A stretch of 34,380 nucleotides of DNA from an uncultured Oscillibacter sp. (GTDB lineage: Bacteria > Bacillota > Clostridia > Oscillospirales > Oscillospiraceae): NCBI GenBank assembly GCA_910588005.1, contig CAJUQM010000030.1, positions 1 to 34,380 of the forward strand, written 5' to 3'. A program made the translations under genes and the position numbers. Numbering within the stretch: the first letter of the stretch is position 1; each line of letters starts with the position of its first letter. The notes under the pieces are model-generated. The model searched no databases. It saw only the letters and a program-made list of their open reading frames with translations, and was not told the origin of the DNA. This document shows, in pieces, positions 22,723-31,015 of the stretch.

Positions 22723-23607
22723 ATGAAACAGATCGGTTTTCTAGGGCTGGGGGTTATGGGACTGCCCATGGCCAAAAATCTTGTAAAAAAGGCAGGCTGC
22801 CCCGTGCTGGGGTATGACGTGCTCCCCGGACAGATGGAATCTTTCCAAGCTGCCGGCGGCGTCGCCGTAGAAAATCCGTTGGAAATTTACCAATCCTGCG
22901 ATATCATTTTTCAAATTCTGCCCACCCATCCTATTATCATCCACTCTGTGGAACAGGCAATTCAATACGGAAATCCCGGCAGAATTGTAGTGGACCTGTC
23001 CTCCACTGCACCGGATATCATCCTGGATCTTTTTCAAAAAGCGCAGGCCGCCGGGATCTCCTTGGTGGACGCCCCTGTCAGCGGAGGAAACCCCATGGCT
23101 GAAACCGGAACACTGGCCATCATGGCCGGCGGAGAGCAAAATGCCTTTGAGACCATTGAGCCGCTGTTATCCTGCATGGGAACCCCTGTCTATACCGGAG
23201 GTCCTGCCAGCGGAAGTGTGACAAAGCTGGTGAATAATATGATCGGCGGCGCCACCCTTGTGGCCATCGCCGAGGGCTATGCCTTCGCTGCTAAGGCCGG
23301 AATCAACCTCCAGACAACATTCGAGGCCACCCGGGGCGGCTTCGCGGGGGGGCCGCTGTACGACAATAAGGTGCCTAAACTCATCCGCCGGGATTATGAA
23401 CCCGGCGCCCGAATCGCTGTCCACCGCAAGGATATTCTCAATGCCAAGCACTACGCCCACCAGCTGGGCGTAGACCTGCCCATGACCGACGTAGTCCTCC
23501 ACATCATGGACTGGATGTCGGACAACGGCCACATTGACGAGGATCAAATCGCCATGGTCCAATATTATGAGGAGAAAATGAATATCACCGTTGGACAAAA
23601 AGCCTGA
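22723..23607 (+). CDS. NAD(P)-dependent beta-hydroxyacid dehydrogenase (HIBADH/GarR type)
   Basis: A 294-residue two-domain dehydrogenase. The Rossmann motif GFLGLGVMGLPMAKNL (GxGxxG at residues 8-13) binds the nucleotide. The substrate loop is APVSGGNPMAETGTLAIMAGG, 21 residues around the S-G-G core, and the catalytic Lys lies in VTKLVNNMI. The C-terminal helical domain begins near GGFAGGPLYDNK. Members oxidise 3-hydroxyisobutyrate or reduce tartronate semialdehyde; the substrate cannot be fixed here. The ATG at 22723 has AGGAGG upstream. No obvious promoter is seen in the element before it. Confidence 0.9.
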   Translation: MKQIGFLGLGVMGLPMAKNLVKKAGCPVLGYDVLPGQMESFQAAGGVAVENPLEIYQSCDIIFQILPTHPIIIHSVEQAIQYGNPGRIVVDLSSTAPDIILDLFQKAQAAGISLVDAPVSGGNPMAETGTLAIMAGGEQNAFETIEPLLSCMGTPVYTGGPASGSVTKLVNNMIGGATLVAIAEGYAFAAKAGINLQTTFEATRGGFAGGPLYDNKVPKLIRRDYEPGARIAVHRKDILNAKHYAHQLGVDLPMTDVVLHIMDWMSDNGHIDEDQIAMVQYYEEKMNITVGQKA

Positions 23608-23626
23608 CTTTATAAAGCGCTGAAAA

Positions 23627-23657
23627 ACGGAACGGCCCATAATATGGGCCGTTCCGT
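23627..23657. terminator. Bidirectional terminator between convergent genes
   Basis: A 14-bp perfect stem (23627-23640 with 23644-23657), three-base loop. On the minus strand it is followed by TTTTTCAG, a good T-run for the FAD dehydrogenase; on the plus strand by CTTTGTC for the hydroxyacid dehydrogenase. Confidence 0.88.
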
Positions 23658-23662
23658 CTTTG

Positions 23663-25060
23663 TCATCCTTCTTCCGCAATCTTCCGCCCCATCAAAACAC
23701 CCATAATAGAGGCCATCATTAGGCCCCTGGTCCAACCCGAGCTGTCCCCCAGGCAGTGCAGTCCCTGGAGGCTGGTATTGAAATCCGTATCCATCCTCAC
23801 CCGGTTGGAATAGAACTTCAGCTCCGGAGAGTAGAGTAAGGTTTCCGTGGCGGCAAAGCCCGGCACCACATAGTCCATGGCCTTGATAAAGCCGATGATG
23901 TTAATCATAGAGCGGTAGGGCATAGCGGCCGTGATATCGCCCGCCACTGCATCCGGCAGTGTCGGCTTGATATTGGACTGGGCCAGCTCCTTTTCCCAAG
24001 TACGCTTGCCATCCAGAATGTCGCCAAACCGCTGGACCAGGATCTGGCCGTTGGCCAGCATGTTGGTCAGTTCGCCCACCTTCTGGGCATAGGCGATGGG
24101 CTGGTTGAAGGGGACGCTAAAATTATGGGAGCAGAGAATCGAAAGGTTGGTGTTGTCGCTCTTCATCTCCTTGTAGGAGTGGCCGTTGACCACCGCCAGA
24201 TTGTTGTCGTAGTTCTCCTGACTGACAAATCCACCGGGATTTTGGCAGAAAGTACGGACTTTGTTCTTAAATGGCTGGGGGTACCCCACCAATTTGGACT
24301 CGTACAACACCCGGTTCACCGTCTCCATAATCTCGTTGCGGACCTCTACCCGGACACCGATGTCCACAGTGCCGGGAGCGTGGGCGATGTTGTGCTCAGC
24401 GCAGAGCTTCTCCAGCCAATCCGCCCCCCGGCGGCCAGTGGCCACCACCGTGTGCTTGGCGTAAATCTCCAAGTCCGCCTTTCCATCCGAGACCAGCACA
24501 CCCTTACAGATGTCATCCTCTAAAATCAGATTGCTGCACTCATAGCCGAAGTACATCTCCACTCCATTTTCCTGGAGGAACCGCTCAATCGCCAGATAGA
24601 TGGCCTGGGCCTTCTCAGTACCCATGTGGCGGATGGGACAGTCCACCAGCTTCAGACCCGCCTGGATGGCCCGGCGGCGGATCTCCTTTCTCTCCTCCTC
24701 ATGCTCCAGGCCCTCAATATGGGTGTCCGCGCCAAACTCCAGATAGATTTGGTCTGCATAGTGGATCGTCTCCTGGGCCAGATCCGGGCCAATCAAGGTG
24801 GGCAGGTCCCCGCCCACCTCATAGCTCAGCGACAGCTTTCCGTCAGAAAAGGCGCCAGCGCCGGAAAAACCGGTGGTGATATGGCAGTAGGGCTTACAGT
24901 TCACACACTTATGCGTCTGCGCCTTGGGACAGCGGCGTTTTTCCACACTCTGTCCCTTCTCTACCATGACGATTTTCTGGCGACTTCCCTTTTTGATCAT
25001 CTCCAGGGCCGTAAAAATCCCCGCGGGTCCCGCTCCGACGATGACAACATCTGCTTTCAT
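23663..25060 (-). CDS. NAD(P)/FAD-dependent dehydrogenase (COG2509 type)
   Basis: A 465-residue flavoprotein with the N-terminal dinucleotide motif VVIVGAGPAGIFTALEM, the Cys-rich segment RCPKAQTHKCVNCKPYC (about 43-59), then GFSGAGAFSDGKLSLS, and the C-terminal FAD-closing motif LGDSSGWTRGLMMASIMGV. This architecture is widespread in anaerobic Firmicutes and usually annotated only as a FAD-dependent dehydrogenase. The cysteines could bind a cluster or act in redox, not shown. AAGGAG precedes the ATG. It lies 29 bases downstream of the U32 gene, probably in the same mltG-U32-FAD transcript. Confidence 0.88.
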   Translation of the reverse strand: MKADVVIVGAGPAGIFTALEMIKKGSRQKIVMVEKGQSVEKRRCPKAQTHKCVNCKPYCHITTGFSGAGAFSDGKLSLSYEVGGDLPTLIGPDLAQETIHYADQIYLEFGADTHIEGLEHEEERKEIRRRAIQAGLKLVDCPIRHMGTEKAQAIYLAIERFLQENGVEMYFGYECSNLILEDDICKGVLVSDGKADLEIYAKHTVVATGRRGADWLEKLCAEHNIAHAPGTVDIGVRVEVRNEIMETVNRVLYESKLVGYPQPFKNKVRTFCQNPGGFVSQENYDNNLAVVNGHSYKEMKSDNTNLSILCSHNFSVPFNQPIAYAQKVGELTNMLANGQILVQRFGDILDGKRTWEKELAQSNIKPTLPDAVAGDITAAMPYRSMINIIGFIKAMDYVVPGFAATETLLYSPELKFYSNRVRMDTDFNTSLQGLHCLGDSSGWTRGLMMASIMGVLMGRKIAEEG

Positions 25061-25089
25061 AGCTGTTTCTCCTTATTCCTTTGTGTAAT

Positions 25090-26319
25090 TCATCTGGCCG
25101 ACAGTTCCACGCTGTGACGGATCAGCGTCAGAGGAGGCACCATCCGAGGCAGCTTCATGTGGAGAATCATCCGGGGTGTCCGCGGCTCTTCCACAACCTG
25201 CCCCATCTCACCTCTCATCTCCGGCACCACCATGGAAAAAGGCCGGAGGTCCGGCCCCACCAGCTCCACCGTATCCCCAGTGCGGAACTTATTCCGCAGA
25301 GACAGCGTGGCGTTGCCCTCCTTGTCGCACTCCTGGACAACGGCGGTTACCTGCCAGTCCCGGATATAGCGGGAATTCTCATAGTACTGTCCCGGGGCGC
25401 CATAGTAAAAGCCGGTGGAGTAGGGCCGGTGGCTGACATGCTCCACCTCGTCCCGCCAGACGGGGTCCAATGTCTCCCCTGCCGCCGCCGCATCCAAGCA
25501 GTGGCGGTAGGCGGCGGTGACAATGGCGGCATAATAGGAGGATTTGGCCCGTCCCTCAATTTTCAAACTGGTCAGCCCCACCTCACACAAATCATCCAAA
25601 TGGTCAATCATGCACATGTCCCGGGAGTTCAGGATATATGCGCCCTGGCTGTCCTCCTCTATGGGGAAGTATTCGCCAGGGCGCTTTTCCTCCATAAGCG
25701 CGTAGTGATAGCGGCAGGGCTGGGCACAGGCCCCCCGGCTGGAATCCCTTCCGGTCATATAGTTGCTGAGAAGGCACCGTCCGGAATAGCTGACGCACAT
25801 GGCCCCGTGAACAAAGGCCTCCAGCTCCAGCTCCGCAGGCGTCTTCTCCCGGATCTCCCGGATCTCCTCCAGTCCCAGCTCTCTGGCTAAGATAACCCGG
25901 GAGGCCCCCAGATCATACCAGGCCCTGGCGGCCTCATAGTTGCAGATGCTAGCCTGAGTGGAGATATGCCGCCGGCACCGGGGGGCGTACTTCCCCGCGA
26001 GAGAAAAGGCCCCCAGATCCGCTACAATCAAGGCGTCTACTCCAGCGTCATTCAACCGCTCCAAATGTTCCGGCAGACGGGCGGCCTCATCATTTCGGGG
26101 CATAGTGTTGATGGTGCAGTGAACCTGGACCCCGTGTCCATGGGCAAATCCCACTGCCCGGGGCAGCTCCTCCGGGGTAAAGTTCCCGGCAAAAGCTCGC
26201 ATGCCGAAATCCGTACCCGCCAAATACACAGCGTCCGCGCCGTAGAGAACCGCCATTTTCAGCCGCTCCATATCCCCCGCCGGGGCCAGCAGCTCCGGTT
26301 TTCTGCCCTTATCCGCCAT
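25090..26319 (-). CDS. Peptidase U32-family protein (tRNA hydroxylation TrhP-like)
   Basis: U32-family protein of 409 residues, starting KPELLAPAGDMERLKMAV and carrying the family signature EAFVHGAMCVSYSGRCLLSN with the following GRDSSRGACAQPCRY. These cysteines are expected to hold an iron-sulfur cluster. Characterised relatives (TrhP) act in prephenate-dependent tRNA 5-hydroxyuridine formation; others are called collagenase-like. The ATG at 26319 overlaps the mltG stop by 11 bases, which suggests coupling; a TTG at 26337 in frame is less likely. mltG next to a U32 gene is a recurrent Firmicutes order. Confidence 0.88.
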   Translation of the reverse strand: MADKGRKPELLAPAGDMERLKMAVLYGADAVYLAGTDFGMRAFAGNFTPEELPRAVGFAHGHGVQVHCTINTMPRNDEAARLPEHLERLNDAGVDALIVADLGAFSLAGKYAPRCRRHISTQASICNYEAARAWYDLGASRVILARELGLEEIREIREKTPAELELEAFVHGAMCVSYSGRCLLSNYMTGRDSSRGACAQPCRYHYALMEEKRPGEYFPIEEDSQGAYILNSRDMCMIDHLDDLCEVGLTSLKIEGRAKSSYYAAIVTAAYRHCLDAAAAGETLDPVWRDEVEHVSHRPYSTGFYYGAPGQYYENSRYIRDWQVTAVVQECDKEGNATLSLRNKFRTGDTVELVGPDLRPFSMVVPEMRGEMGQVVEEPRTPRMILHMKLPRMVPPLTLIRHSVELSAR

Positions 26320-27472
26320 ACAGATCGCTGTTGACAAAGTTCAAGAAGCTGTTGTAATCAACGAAATAGTGGTGCTTATGATCCGTCCCCAAGGCATAGT
26401 AATAGTAGTCGCTGGTGGTGGGATACAGCGCCGCGTTGATAGAGGCCATGCCGGGATTGGCGATGGGGGTGGGCGGCAGGCCGGCGTACTTGCGCAGGTT
26501 GTATGGGCTGTCGGTCTCCAGATCGGCACTGGTGATAGCCCCCTGGTGATCCGGCAGGGCATACAGCAGCGCTGCATCGATCTGCAACATCCGGTAGGTG
26601 CCGTGGCTGCCGGTGTCCGCCAGACGGTTATAGATGACGGAGGCGATCATAGCCTGGTCGCTGCCGTCAGTCTCCTTTTCGATCAGGGAGGCAATGGTCA
26701 CAATCTCCTTCAAGCTGTACGGAGAGGCCTCCACCTCCTCCAGAACATCCTCACCCATCTTTTGCTCAAAGTTGTTGATCAGGCGCTCCAGTGCGCTCTT
26801 AGGATTATGATTCACATAGAACTCATAGGTGTCAGGGAAGAGGAATCCCTCCAAACGGCTGACATCCTCAGATTCATTGTCAATGAAGTCGTAGTTGAAA
26901 TCCGCCGTCTTGGCGGCCTCCAGAAGTTTTTCCTCCGAGTTGACGCCTTTCTCCGCCAGCAAACGAATCGTCTGGGAAACCGTATAACCCTCTGGAATAG
27001 TAACGGTCACCGTATCTGCACTCATGCTGCCGGAAGAATTGCGCATCCCTGAGATCAGGGCGTGGTAATCCATATCATTGTTCAGCTCGTATGTGCCGAT
27101 CCCGATCTTATCCTCGGCCTTTGTAACCTTGGCGAAAAGCTTAAAAAACCATTTATACCGGATCAGACCGGCCTCATGGAGCTTGTCCGACACGGTATTC
27201 AACGTGTCCCCGGCAGAGATCTCCACCGTCGATGTTGTCTTCTCTCCCCGGTTGAAAGCGCACAGGTCCGACGCCAGCAGCCAACCCACGCCGGCCAGTG
27301 TAGCCGACGCGGCTGCTACAATCAGCACATAGAGAATAACTGCCAGAAACGGATTTATGCGCCTCCGCTTCTTCCGTCGGGTGCTCTTGTTCTGAGGGCG
27401 GCGCTCTGCCTGACTGTGACGAACCTGTGCGGCGTCCCAGCTGGCAGTATCCCCATTTTTATAATTTGCCAT
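26309..27472 (-). CDS. mltG: Endolytic murein transglycosylase MltG
   Basis: Membrane-anchored enzyme that cuts nascent peptidoglycan strands. The 387-residue protein has a basic cytosolic tail with KSTRRKKRRR, one membrane helix (about 42-65), a LysM-like region (VEISAGDTLNTVSDKLHEAG), and the YceG catalytic domain with the catalytic Glu in VTIASLIEKET, the segment MIASVIYNRL, and LPPTPIANPGMASINAAL. I start at MANYKNGD (27472), with GGAGGT upstream. It is the first gene of a probable three-gene operon and has its own promoter. Confidence 0.95.
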   Translation of the reverse strand: MANYKNGDTASWDAAQVRHSQAERRPQNKSTRRKKRRRINPFLAVILYVLIVAAASATLAGVGWLLASDLCAFNRGEKTTSTVEISAGDTLNTVSDKLHEAGLIRYKWFFKLFAKVTKAEDKIGIGTYELNNDMDYHALISGMRNSSGSMSADTVTVTIPEGYTVSQTIRLLAEKGVNSEEKLLEAAKTADFNYDFIDNESEDVSRLEGFLFPDTYEFYVNHNPKSALERLINNFEQKMGEDVLEEVEASPYSLKEIVTIASLIEKETDGSDQAMIASVIYNRLADTGSHGTYRMLQIDAALLYALPDHQGAITSADLETDSPYNLRKYAGLPPTPIANPGMASINAALYPTTSDYYYYALGTDHKHHYFVDYNSFLNFVNSDLYGG

Positions 27473-27492
27473 TGAAACCTCCATATCCGGCG

Positions 27493-27522
27493 CCTATACC
27501 ATCAGGCGCTTCATTTTGTAAA
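27493..27522 (-). promoter_or_regulatory. Promoter of mltG
   Basis: Minus strand: -35 TTTACA (27517-27522), 18-base spacer ending in TGG, -10 TATAGG (27493-27498). The extended -10 element supports the weak last bases. Confidence 0.5.
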
Positions 27523-27565
27523 ATAAAATTTCCTCAATGGCCAGGCTCCAGCCGGAACCCCAGCG

Positions 27566-27574
27566 CATAGAATA
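27566..27574 (+). promoter_or_regulatory. Sigma-K-like -10 before the Cys-rich gene
   Basis: CATAGAATA fits the sigma-K -10 consensus CATAnnnTA at all fixed positions and lies 29 bases before the ATG. No AC at the expected -35 spacing and no sigma-E -35 were found, so the call is weak. Confidence 0.35.
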
Positions 27575-27603
27575 TCCCAAAGTCTTTAAGAGAGGTGTCT
27601 AAA

Positions 27604-27843
27604 ATGTGCTTTAACAACGGAAACAACAACTCCTGCCTGTGGATCATCATCCTGATCGTACTGTTCTGCTGCTGCGGGAACTCCTGGGGTAATTCCTGGG
27701 GCGGCGGAAACTCCTGGGGAGGAAGCTGCGGCGGCTCCAGCGGAAGCTGTGGCTGCTGCTGCAACAACTGCAGCTGCGGCTGCGGCTGCAATAACAACTG
27801 CAACTGCAATTGCAACTGCAGCTGCACCGACAACTGCTGCTGA
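27604..27843 (+). CDS. Cys/Gly/Asn-rich small protein with a membrane segment
   Basis: A 79-residue low-complexity protein. After MCFNNGNNNS comes a short hydrophobic stretch LWIIILIVLFCCC, then GNSWG repeats (three), then a tail of alternating Cys with Asn, Gly or Ser (NCNCNCNCSC). It has 21 cysteines. Such proteins in Clostridia are often labelled chorion class high-cysteine protein and have no known role; spore-coat cross-linking or metal binding are guesses. The ATG at 27604 has GAGGTG six bases upstream; a GTG at 27595 would overlap that site. A good terminator follows, so it is a monocistronic gene. Confidence 0.78.
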   Translation: MCFNNGNNNSCLWIIILIVLFCCCGNSWGNSWGGGNSWGGSCGGSSGSCGCCCNNCSCGCGCNNNCNCNCNCSCTDNCC

Positions 27844-27857
27844 GCATCTTGGAAAGC

Positions 27858-27881
27858 CGGGGCGCACATGCGCCCCGTTTT
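27858..27881 (+). terminator. Terminator of the Cys-rich gene
   Basis: Stem CGGGGCGC/GCGCCCCG (27858-27865 with 27870-27877), loop ACAT, then TTTTCC. It may also serve the convergent glycosyltransferase gene. Confidence 0.85.
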
Positions 27882-27905
27882 CCGTTCAGGAAGAAGGACA
27901 GGTTC

Positions 27906-28625
27906 CTAGTTCTTCCGGCTCTCCCGCCATACATGGACTAAGAATAGGGGCAGCTTCATCATACGGCCCAGCCGCTGGGGTTCCCTGCACAACCGGTAAA
28001 ACCACTCCAACCCATGGTCACACCAAAACCGCGGGGCACGTTTTACCGTGCCGGCAAATACGTCCAGGCTGCCGCCCAAGCCGCAGAGAAGCCGCACACC
28101 GGTGGCTTCTCCATTTTTCGCCATCCAGAGTTCCTGTCTCGGCGCACCCAAACACACAAAAACCGCGTCCGCGCCGCTTTGCCGGATTTTCTCCACAACG
28201 GGAGCATCCTCTTGAAAATACCCATCGTGCGTACCGGTGATCCGCAGTCCCGGATACCGCGCTCTCAGCCTCTCCGACGCAATCTCCGCTACACCGGGTT
28301 TTGCCCCCAACAGGTAGAGGGCCATTCCCTCTGCCGCCATCTTCTCCAACAGACGGGCGGCAAATTCAATTCCAGGCACCCGCTCTTTCAGCGGTGTGCC
28401 AAGGACCGCCGCGCCCTTGATGACACCAATGCCGTCCGGTAACACCAGCGCCGCGCCGTTGACAGCCTCCCGAGCCGCCCGGTTCTCCCGGCAGACCTCT
28501 ACAATCTCCGGATTGGGCGTTACTACGTACTGGGTCCCCTCCGCATGGAGCAGCTCCATCCCCTGTTCCGCCGCCTCTTCCAAGGTCAAATTGTCAAAAC
28601 CAACGCCTAACACGTCGACGCGCAC
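27906..28625 (-). CDS. WecG/TagA/CpsF-family glycosyltransferase
   Basis: GT26-family enzyme of 239 residues. It has the family blocks VLGVGFDNLTLEEAAE, VTPNPEIVEVC, LVLPDGIGVIKGA (with the conserved Asp), LYLLGAKPGVAEIA and DAVFVCLGAPRQELWM. TagA adds ManNAc to a lipid-linked GlcNAc in wall teichoic acid linkage-unit synthesis; others make exopolysaccharide. No teichoic acid genes are in the window, so the product is open. I start at the GTG at 28625 because GGGGTGAT lies just upstream; an ATG five codons earlier is the alternative. Confidence 0.88.
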   Translation of the reverse strand: MRVDVLGVGFDNLTLEEAAEQGMELLHAEGTQYVVTPNPEIVEVCRENRAAREAVNGAALVLPDGIGVIKGAAVLGTPLKERVPGIEFAARLLEKMAAEGMALYLLGAKPGVAEIASERLRARYPGLRITGTHDGYFQEDAPVVEKIRQSGADAVFVCLGAPRQELWMAKNGEATGVRLLCGLGGSLDVFAGTVKRAPRFWCDHGLEWFYRLCREPQRLGRMMKLPLFLVHVWRESRKN

Positions 28626-28660
28626 GGTATCACCCCACATACATACTCATACAGTTTGTA

Positions 28661-28669
28661 AGTATACCA
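28661..28669 (-). promoter_or_regulatory. Extended -10 promoter of the TagA-type gene
   Basis: Minus strand TGGTATACT: -10 TATACT (28661-28666) with the TGn extension, 35 bases before the GTG. No good -35. Confidence 0.6.
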
Positions 28670-28688
28670 TAGATCGGCTCTAAAAATC

Positions 28689-28720
28689 AAGAGGGGCGCA
28701 CGGCGGCGTGCGCCCCTCTT
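28689..28720 (-). terminator. Terminator of the EamA transporter gene
   Basis: A 14-bp stem with GAGGGGCGCACG/CGTGCGCCCCTC and a GCGG loop, directly after the transporter stop. On the minus strand it is followed by GATTTTTAG. Confidence 0.85.
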
Positions 28721-28724
28721 TCCC

Positions 28725-29636
28725 TCAAATTCCGGCGGTCTTCTTTTCCGGCAGCTGAGCCAGCACCACAGCCGCCAGCATCAGCACACAGCCCATGTAT
28801 TCTTTCCCGCTCATCTGATTTCCAAAGGCAACCGCCCCGGCCACCGTGGCAAACACCGACTCCAAACTCAGCAGCAGTGACACCACGGTTGGGTTGGAAT
28901 CCTTTTGGGCCACAATCTGCAAAGTATAGGCCACTCCGCTGGAAAACACACCCACATACAAAATGGGCCAGGCACAGATGCGCACAGCCTCCCAAGTGGG
29001 AGTTTCTGACGCCAGCATTCCCATAGCAGAGAGTACCGCCGCCACCAAAAACTGGATACAGGACATCTCCACTCCATCCACTTTCTGCGTAAAATGGTCA
29101 ATAATCAGGATATGGCCCGCGAAGCAGAACGCACATAGCAAAATGTAAAAATCACCGCTGGCAATCGTGAACTCCTCTGTGATGCACAGGCAGTACAATC
29201 CCGCCACCGCCAGTACAATACCAAACCAGATGCTCCTAGGGGCCTTCTTTTTGAGAAACAGGCCTAAAATGGGCACAATGACGATGTACAGAGCCGTAAT
29301 AAATCCCGCCTTGCCAGGGCTGGTGCTCTCGATGCCCTTCTGCTGGAGGTTGGCAGCCACCGTCAGCGCCACGCCACAACACACACCGCCCAGCAGCAGA
29401 TCCCGGCGGTAAGCAGGGGTGGATCTCTCCTCACCCTCTCCGCCGGATTTGCGCCGCATAAGGCGCAGCACCGCGCACAGCACCAGAAGAGAGAGAAACG
29501 CCACCGCCGACCGGGCGGCATTAAAGGTAAAGGGGCCTACATAGTCCGCCCCCACGCTTTGAAATACAAATGCCGTGCCCCAAATCAGAGCTGCCAGCAC
29601 CGGCAGAACATTCTGCCGAATCCAATTTGTCCTCAT
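28725..29636 (-). CDS. DMT-superfamily (EamA) transporter
   Basis: A 303-residue membrane protein with about ten hydrophobic helices and two EamA repeats. The first starts PVLAALIWGTAFVFQSVG, the second has SFACILLC-like helices and ends near SLLLSLESVFATVAGAVAFG, a typical EamA second-repeat end. EamA members export amino acids, nucleosides or other metabolites; the substrate cannot be told. The ribosome binding site is weak. Its promoter faces that of the GNAT gene. Confidence 0.9.
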   Translation of the reverse strand: MRTNWIRQNVLPVLAALIWGTAFVFQSVGADYVGPFTFNAARSAVAFLSLLVLCAVLRLMRRKSGGEGEERSTPAYRRDLLLGGVCCGVALTVAANLQQKGIESTSPGKAGFITALYIVIVPILGLFLKKKAPRSIWFGIVLAVAGLYCLCITEEFTIASGDFYILLCAFCFAGHILIIDHFTQKVDGVEMSCIQFLVAAVLSAMGMLASETPTWEAVRICAWPILYVGVFSSGVAYTLQIVAQKDSNPTVVSLLLSLESVFATVAGAVAFGNQMSGKEYMGCVLMLAAVVLAQLPEKKTAGI

Positions 29637-29641
29637 ATGTC

Positions 29642-29670
29642 TTGTCCAATCGTCCTTCCTGTGATATACT
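29642..29670 (+). promoter_or_regulatory. Promoter of the GNAT-HAD-pentapeptide cluster
   Basis: -35 TTGTCC (29642-29647), 17-base spacer, -10 TATACT (29665-29670). It points right, towards the acetyltransferase gene, and its -10 lies seven bases from that of the opposing promoter. Confidence 0.65.
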
Positions 29671-29677
29671 GCTACCT

Positions 29678-29706
29678 ATACTACCATGAAGGTAAAAAAT
29701 TGGCAA
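29678..29706 (-). promoter_or_regulatory. Promoter of the EamA transporter gene
   Basis: Minus strand: -35 TTGCCA (29701-29706), 17-base spacer ending in TGG, -10 TAGTAT (29678-29683). It points left, face-to-face with the GNAT promoter. Confidence 0.6.
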
Positions 29707-29753
29707 GTCCCTCCTCCTCAATGCCTCAAAATCCCGCCGGAAAGGAGATACCC

Positions 29754-30344
29754 ATGGAGTTTAAACCGATGGACAAACAGGAAATCCGGAGCTGGTACGG
29801 CCGTGAATTCACCGAGACCTTTCCCCCTAATGAACAAAAGCCGCTGGCCTTTATTCTGGAATTGGTTGACGCCGGACGGTATACCCTTCTAGGACTTTAC
29901 GACGGGGAAACACTGCTGGGTTATGCCTCCCTGCAAACCCATCCGGATTATCCCAGCTACGTCTTGCTGGATTATCTGGGCGTTACCGCCGTCCGCCGCA
30001 ACGGCGGACTGGGCAGCCACATTCTATTCCTGCTGGAAAAACAGTTTCGGGGAAAGGCCTGTGTCATCGCCGAGGCAGAGAGTCCCGTCCCCGGCGGAGA
30101 TGCGGAGGAGAATGACCTGCGGAGCCGCCGCATCGGCTTTTACCGGCGAAACGGTCTGTGGCCGGTCTATGAGATGGGCGCCTGCGGCATCCGGTGCCAG
30201 GTTCTGGTCCTGGGAATCCCCGGAGACCCGGAAGCCTTGGCGGAGGCGCACCGGGCGATCTACGGCACCGGCCGCCCGGACATCACCATTCCCTTAGGGC
30301 CAAATGAAACTCCCGCCCCCGCCCACTGGGGTGCAGAGACTTAA
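29754..30344 (+). CDS. GNAT-family N-acetyltransferase
   Basis: A 196-residue acetyltransferase-like protein. The acetyl-CoA region is suggested by YVLLDYLGVTAVRRNGGLGS, equivalent to GNAT motif A, followed by a helix and the C-terminal strands VYEMGACGIRCQVLVLG. The substrate is unknown. The ATG at 29754 has AAAGGAG upstream; the frame is open further upstream but that part covers the promoter. It is first of three plus-strand genes, 26 bases ahead of the HAD gene. Confidence 0.82.
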   Translation: MEFKPMDKQEIRSWYGREFTETFPPNEQKPLAFILELVDAGRYTLLGLYDGETLLGYASLQTHPDYPSYVLLDYLGVTAVRRNGGLGSHILFLLEKQFRGKACVIAEAESPVPGGDAEENDLRSRRIGFYRRNGLWPVYEMGACGIRCQVLVLGIPGDPEALAEAHRAIYGTGRPDITIPLGPNETPAPAHWGAET

Positions 30345-30370
30345 CAGCAAACAGCAAAGGAGGAGCGGTT

Positions 30371-31015
30371 ATGCTTCTATTTGACATGGACGGCACCCTG
30401 ATCGACTCCAACCGCATCTGGAAGGACGTGGACCGGGAATTTCTGGCGCGGCGGGGCCTCCCTTACACCCACGCCTATTACGAGGGTGTGGCCCACACGA
30501 TCTTCCCTCTGGCGGCCAAATTCACCAAGGAATTCTGCCGTCTTCCGGAGTCCTGCGAGGAGATCATGGCGGAGTGGATGGTCTTGGCCAAGGACGCCTA
30601 TGCCCATGTGGCGGTGAAGCCCGGCGTCCGGGCCTATTTAAAACAGTGCAGAGCCGAGGGACGGCGGATGGCGGTAGTGACCTCCAGCGTGCCGGAGCAC
30701 TGCCACCTGGCCCTGGAGAAGCTGGACTTGGAGAAGTACTTTGAGCGGATCAACTTTGCTCAGGATCTGGGGCTGGACAAAAAGCTGCCGGACGTTTGGC
30801 TGGCGGCGGCGAAAGCCCACAATGTCCGCCCGGAGGACTGCACTGTTTTTGATGACAGTTTGGCCGCCTGCAAAGGTGCCCGAACCGCGAAAATGCGGAT
30901 CGTGGGCGTGTACGACAGCTTTTTCAGCCATGATGAGAAAGAGATGCGGGGTTTCTGCGACGTGTATATCCGGAGCTTTGAAGAACTCCTGTTGCCGGAA
31001 CGGCGGCGGAAATGA
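30371..31015 (+). CDS. HAD-family hydrolase
   Basis: A 214-residue HAD phosphatase. Motif I is LLFDMDGTLIDSN (Asp5 nucleophile, Asp7), motif II is VVTSS, motif III includes the Lys in GLDKKLPDVW, and motif IV is VFDDSLAACKGA. A helical cap lies between motifs I and II, as in beta-phosphoglucomutase-like enzymes. AAAGGAGGAG precedes the ATG. The end overlaps the start of the pentapeptide gene by four bases (ATGA). The substrate is unknown. Confidence 0.92.
   Translation: MLLFDMDGTLIDSNRIWKDVDREFLARRGLPYTHAYYEGVAHTIFPLAAKFTKEFCRLPESCEEIMAEWMVLAKDAYAHVAVKPGVRAYLKQCRAEGRRMAVVTSSVPEHCHLALEKLDLEKYFERINFAQDLGLDKKLPDVWLAAAKAHNVRPEDCTVFDDSLAACKGARTAKMRIVGVYDSFFSHDEKEMRGFCDVYIRSFEELLLPERRRK

Noticed and set aside
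27750..27840. Tandem short repeats that might suggest a CRISPR or VNTR
   Set aside because: The repeats are three- and six-base codon repetitions within the Cys-rich coding region, with no spacer structure.
27586..27867. Minus-strand frames opposite the Cys-rich gene (Ala/Val- or Leu/Gln-rich)
   Set aside because: They are direct products of the TGC/GGC/AAC repeats read backwards. The plus-strand frame has a ribosome binding site, terminator and a recognisable protein type.
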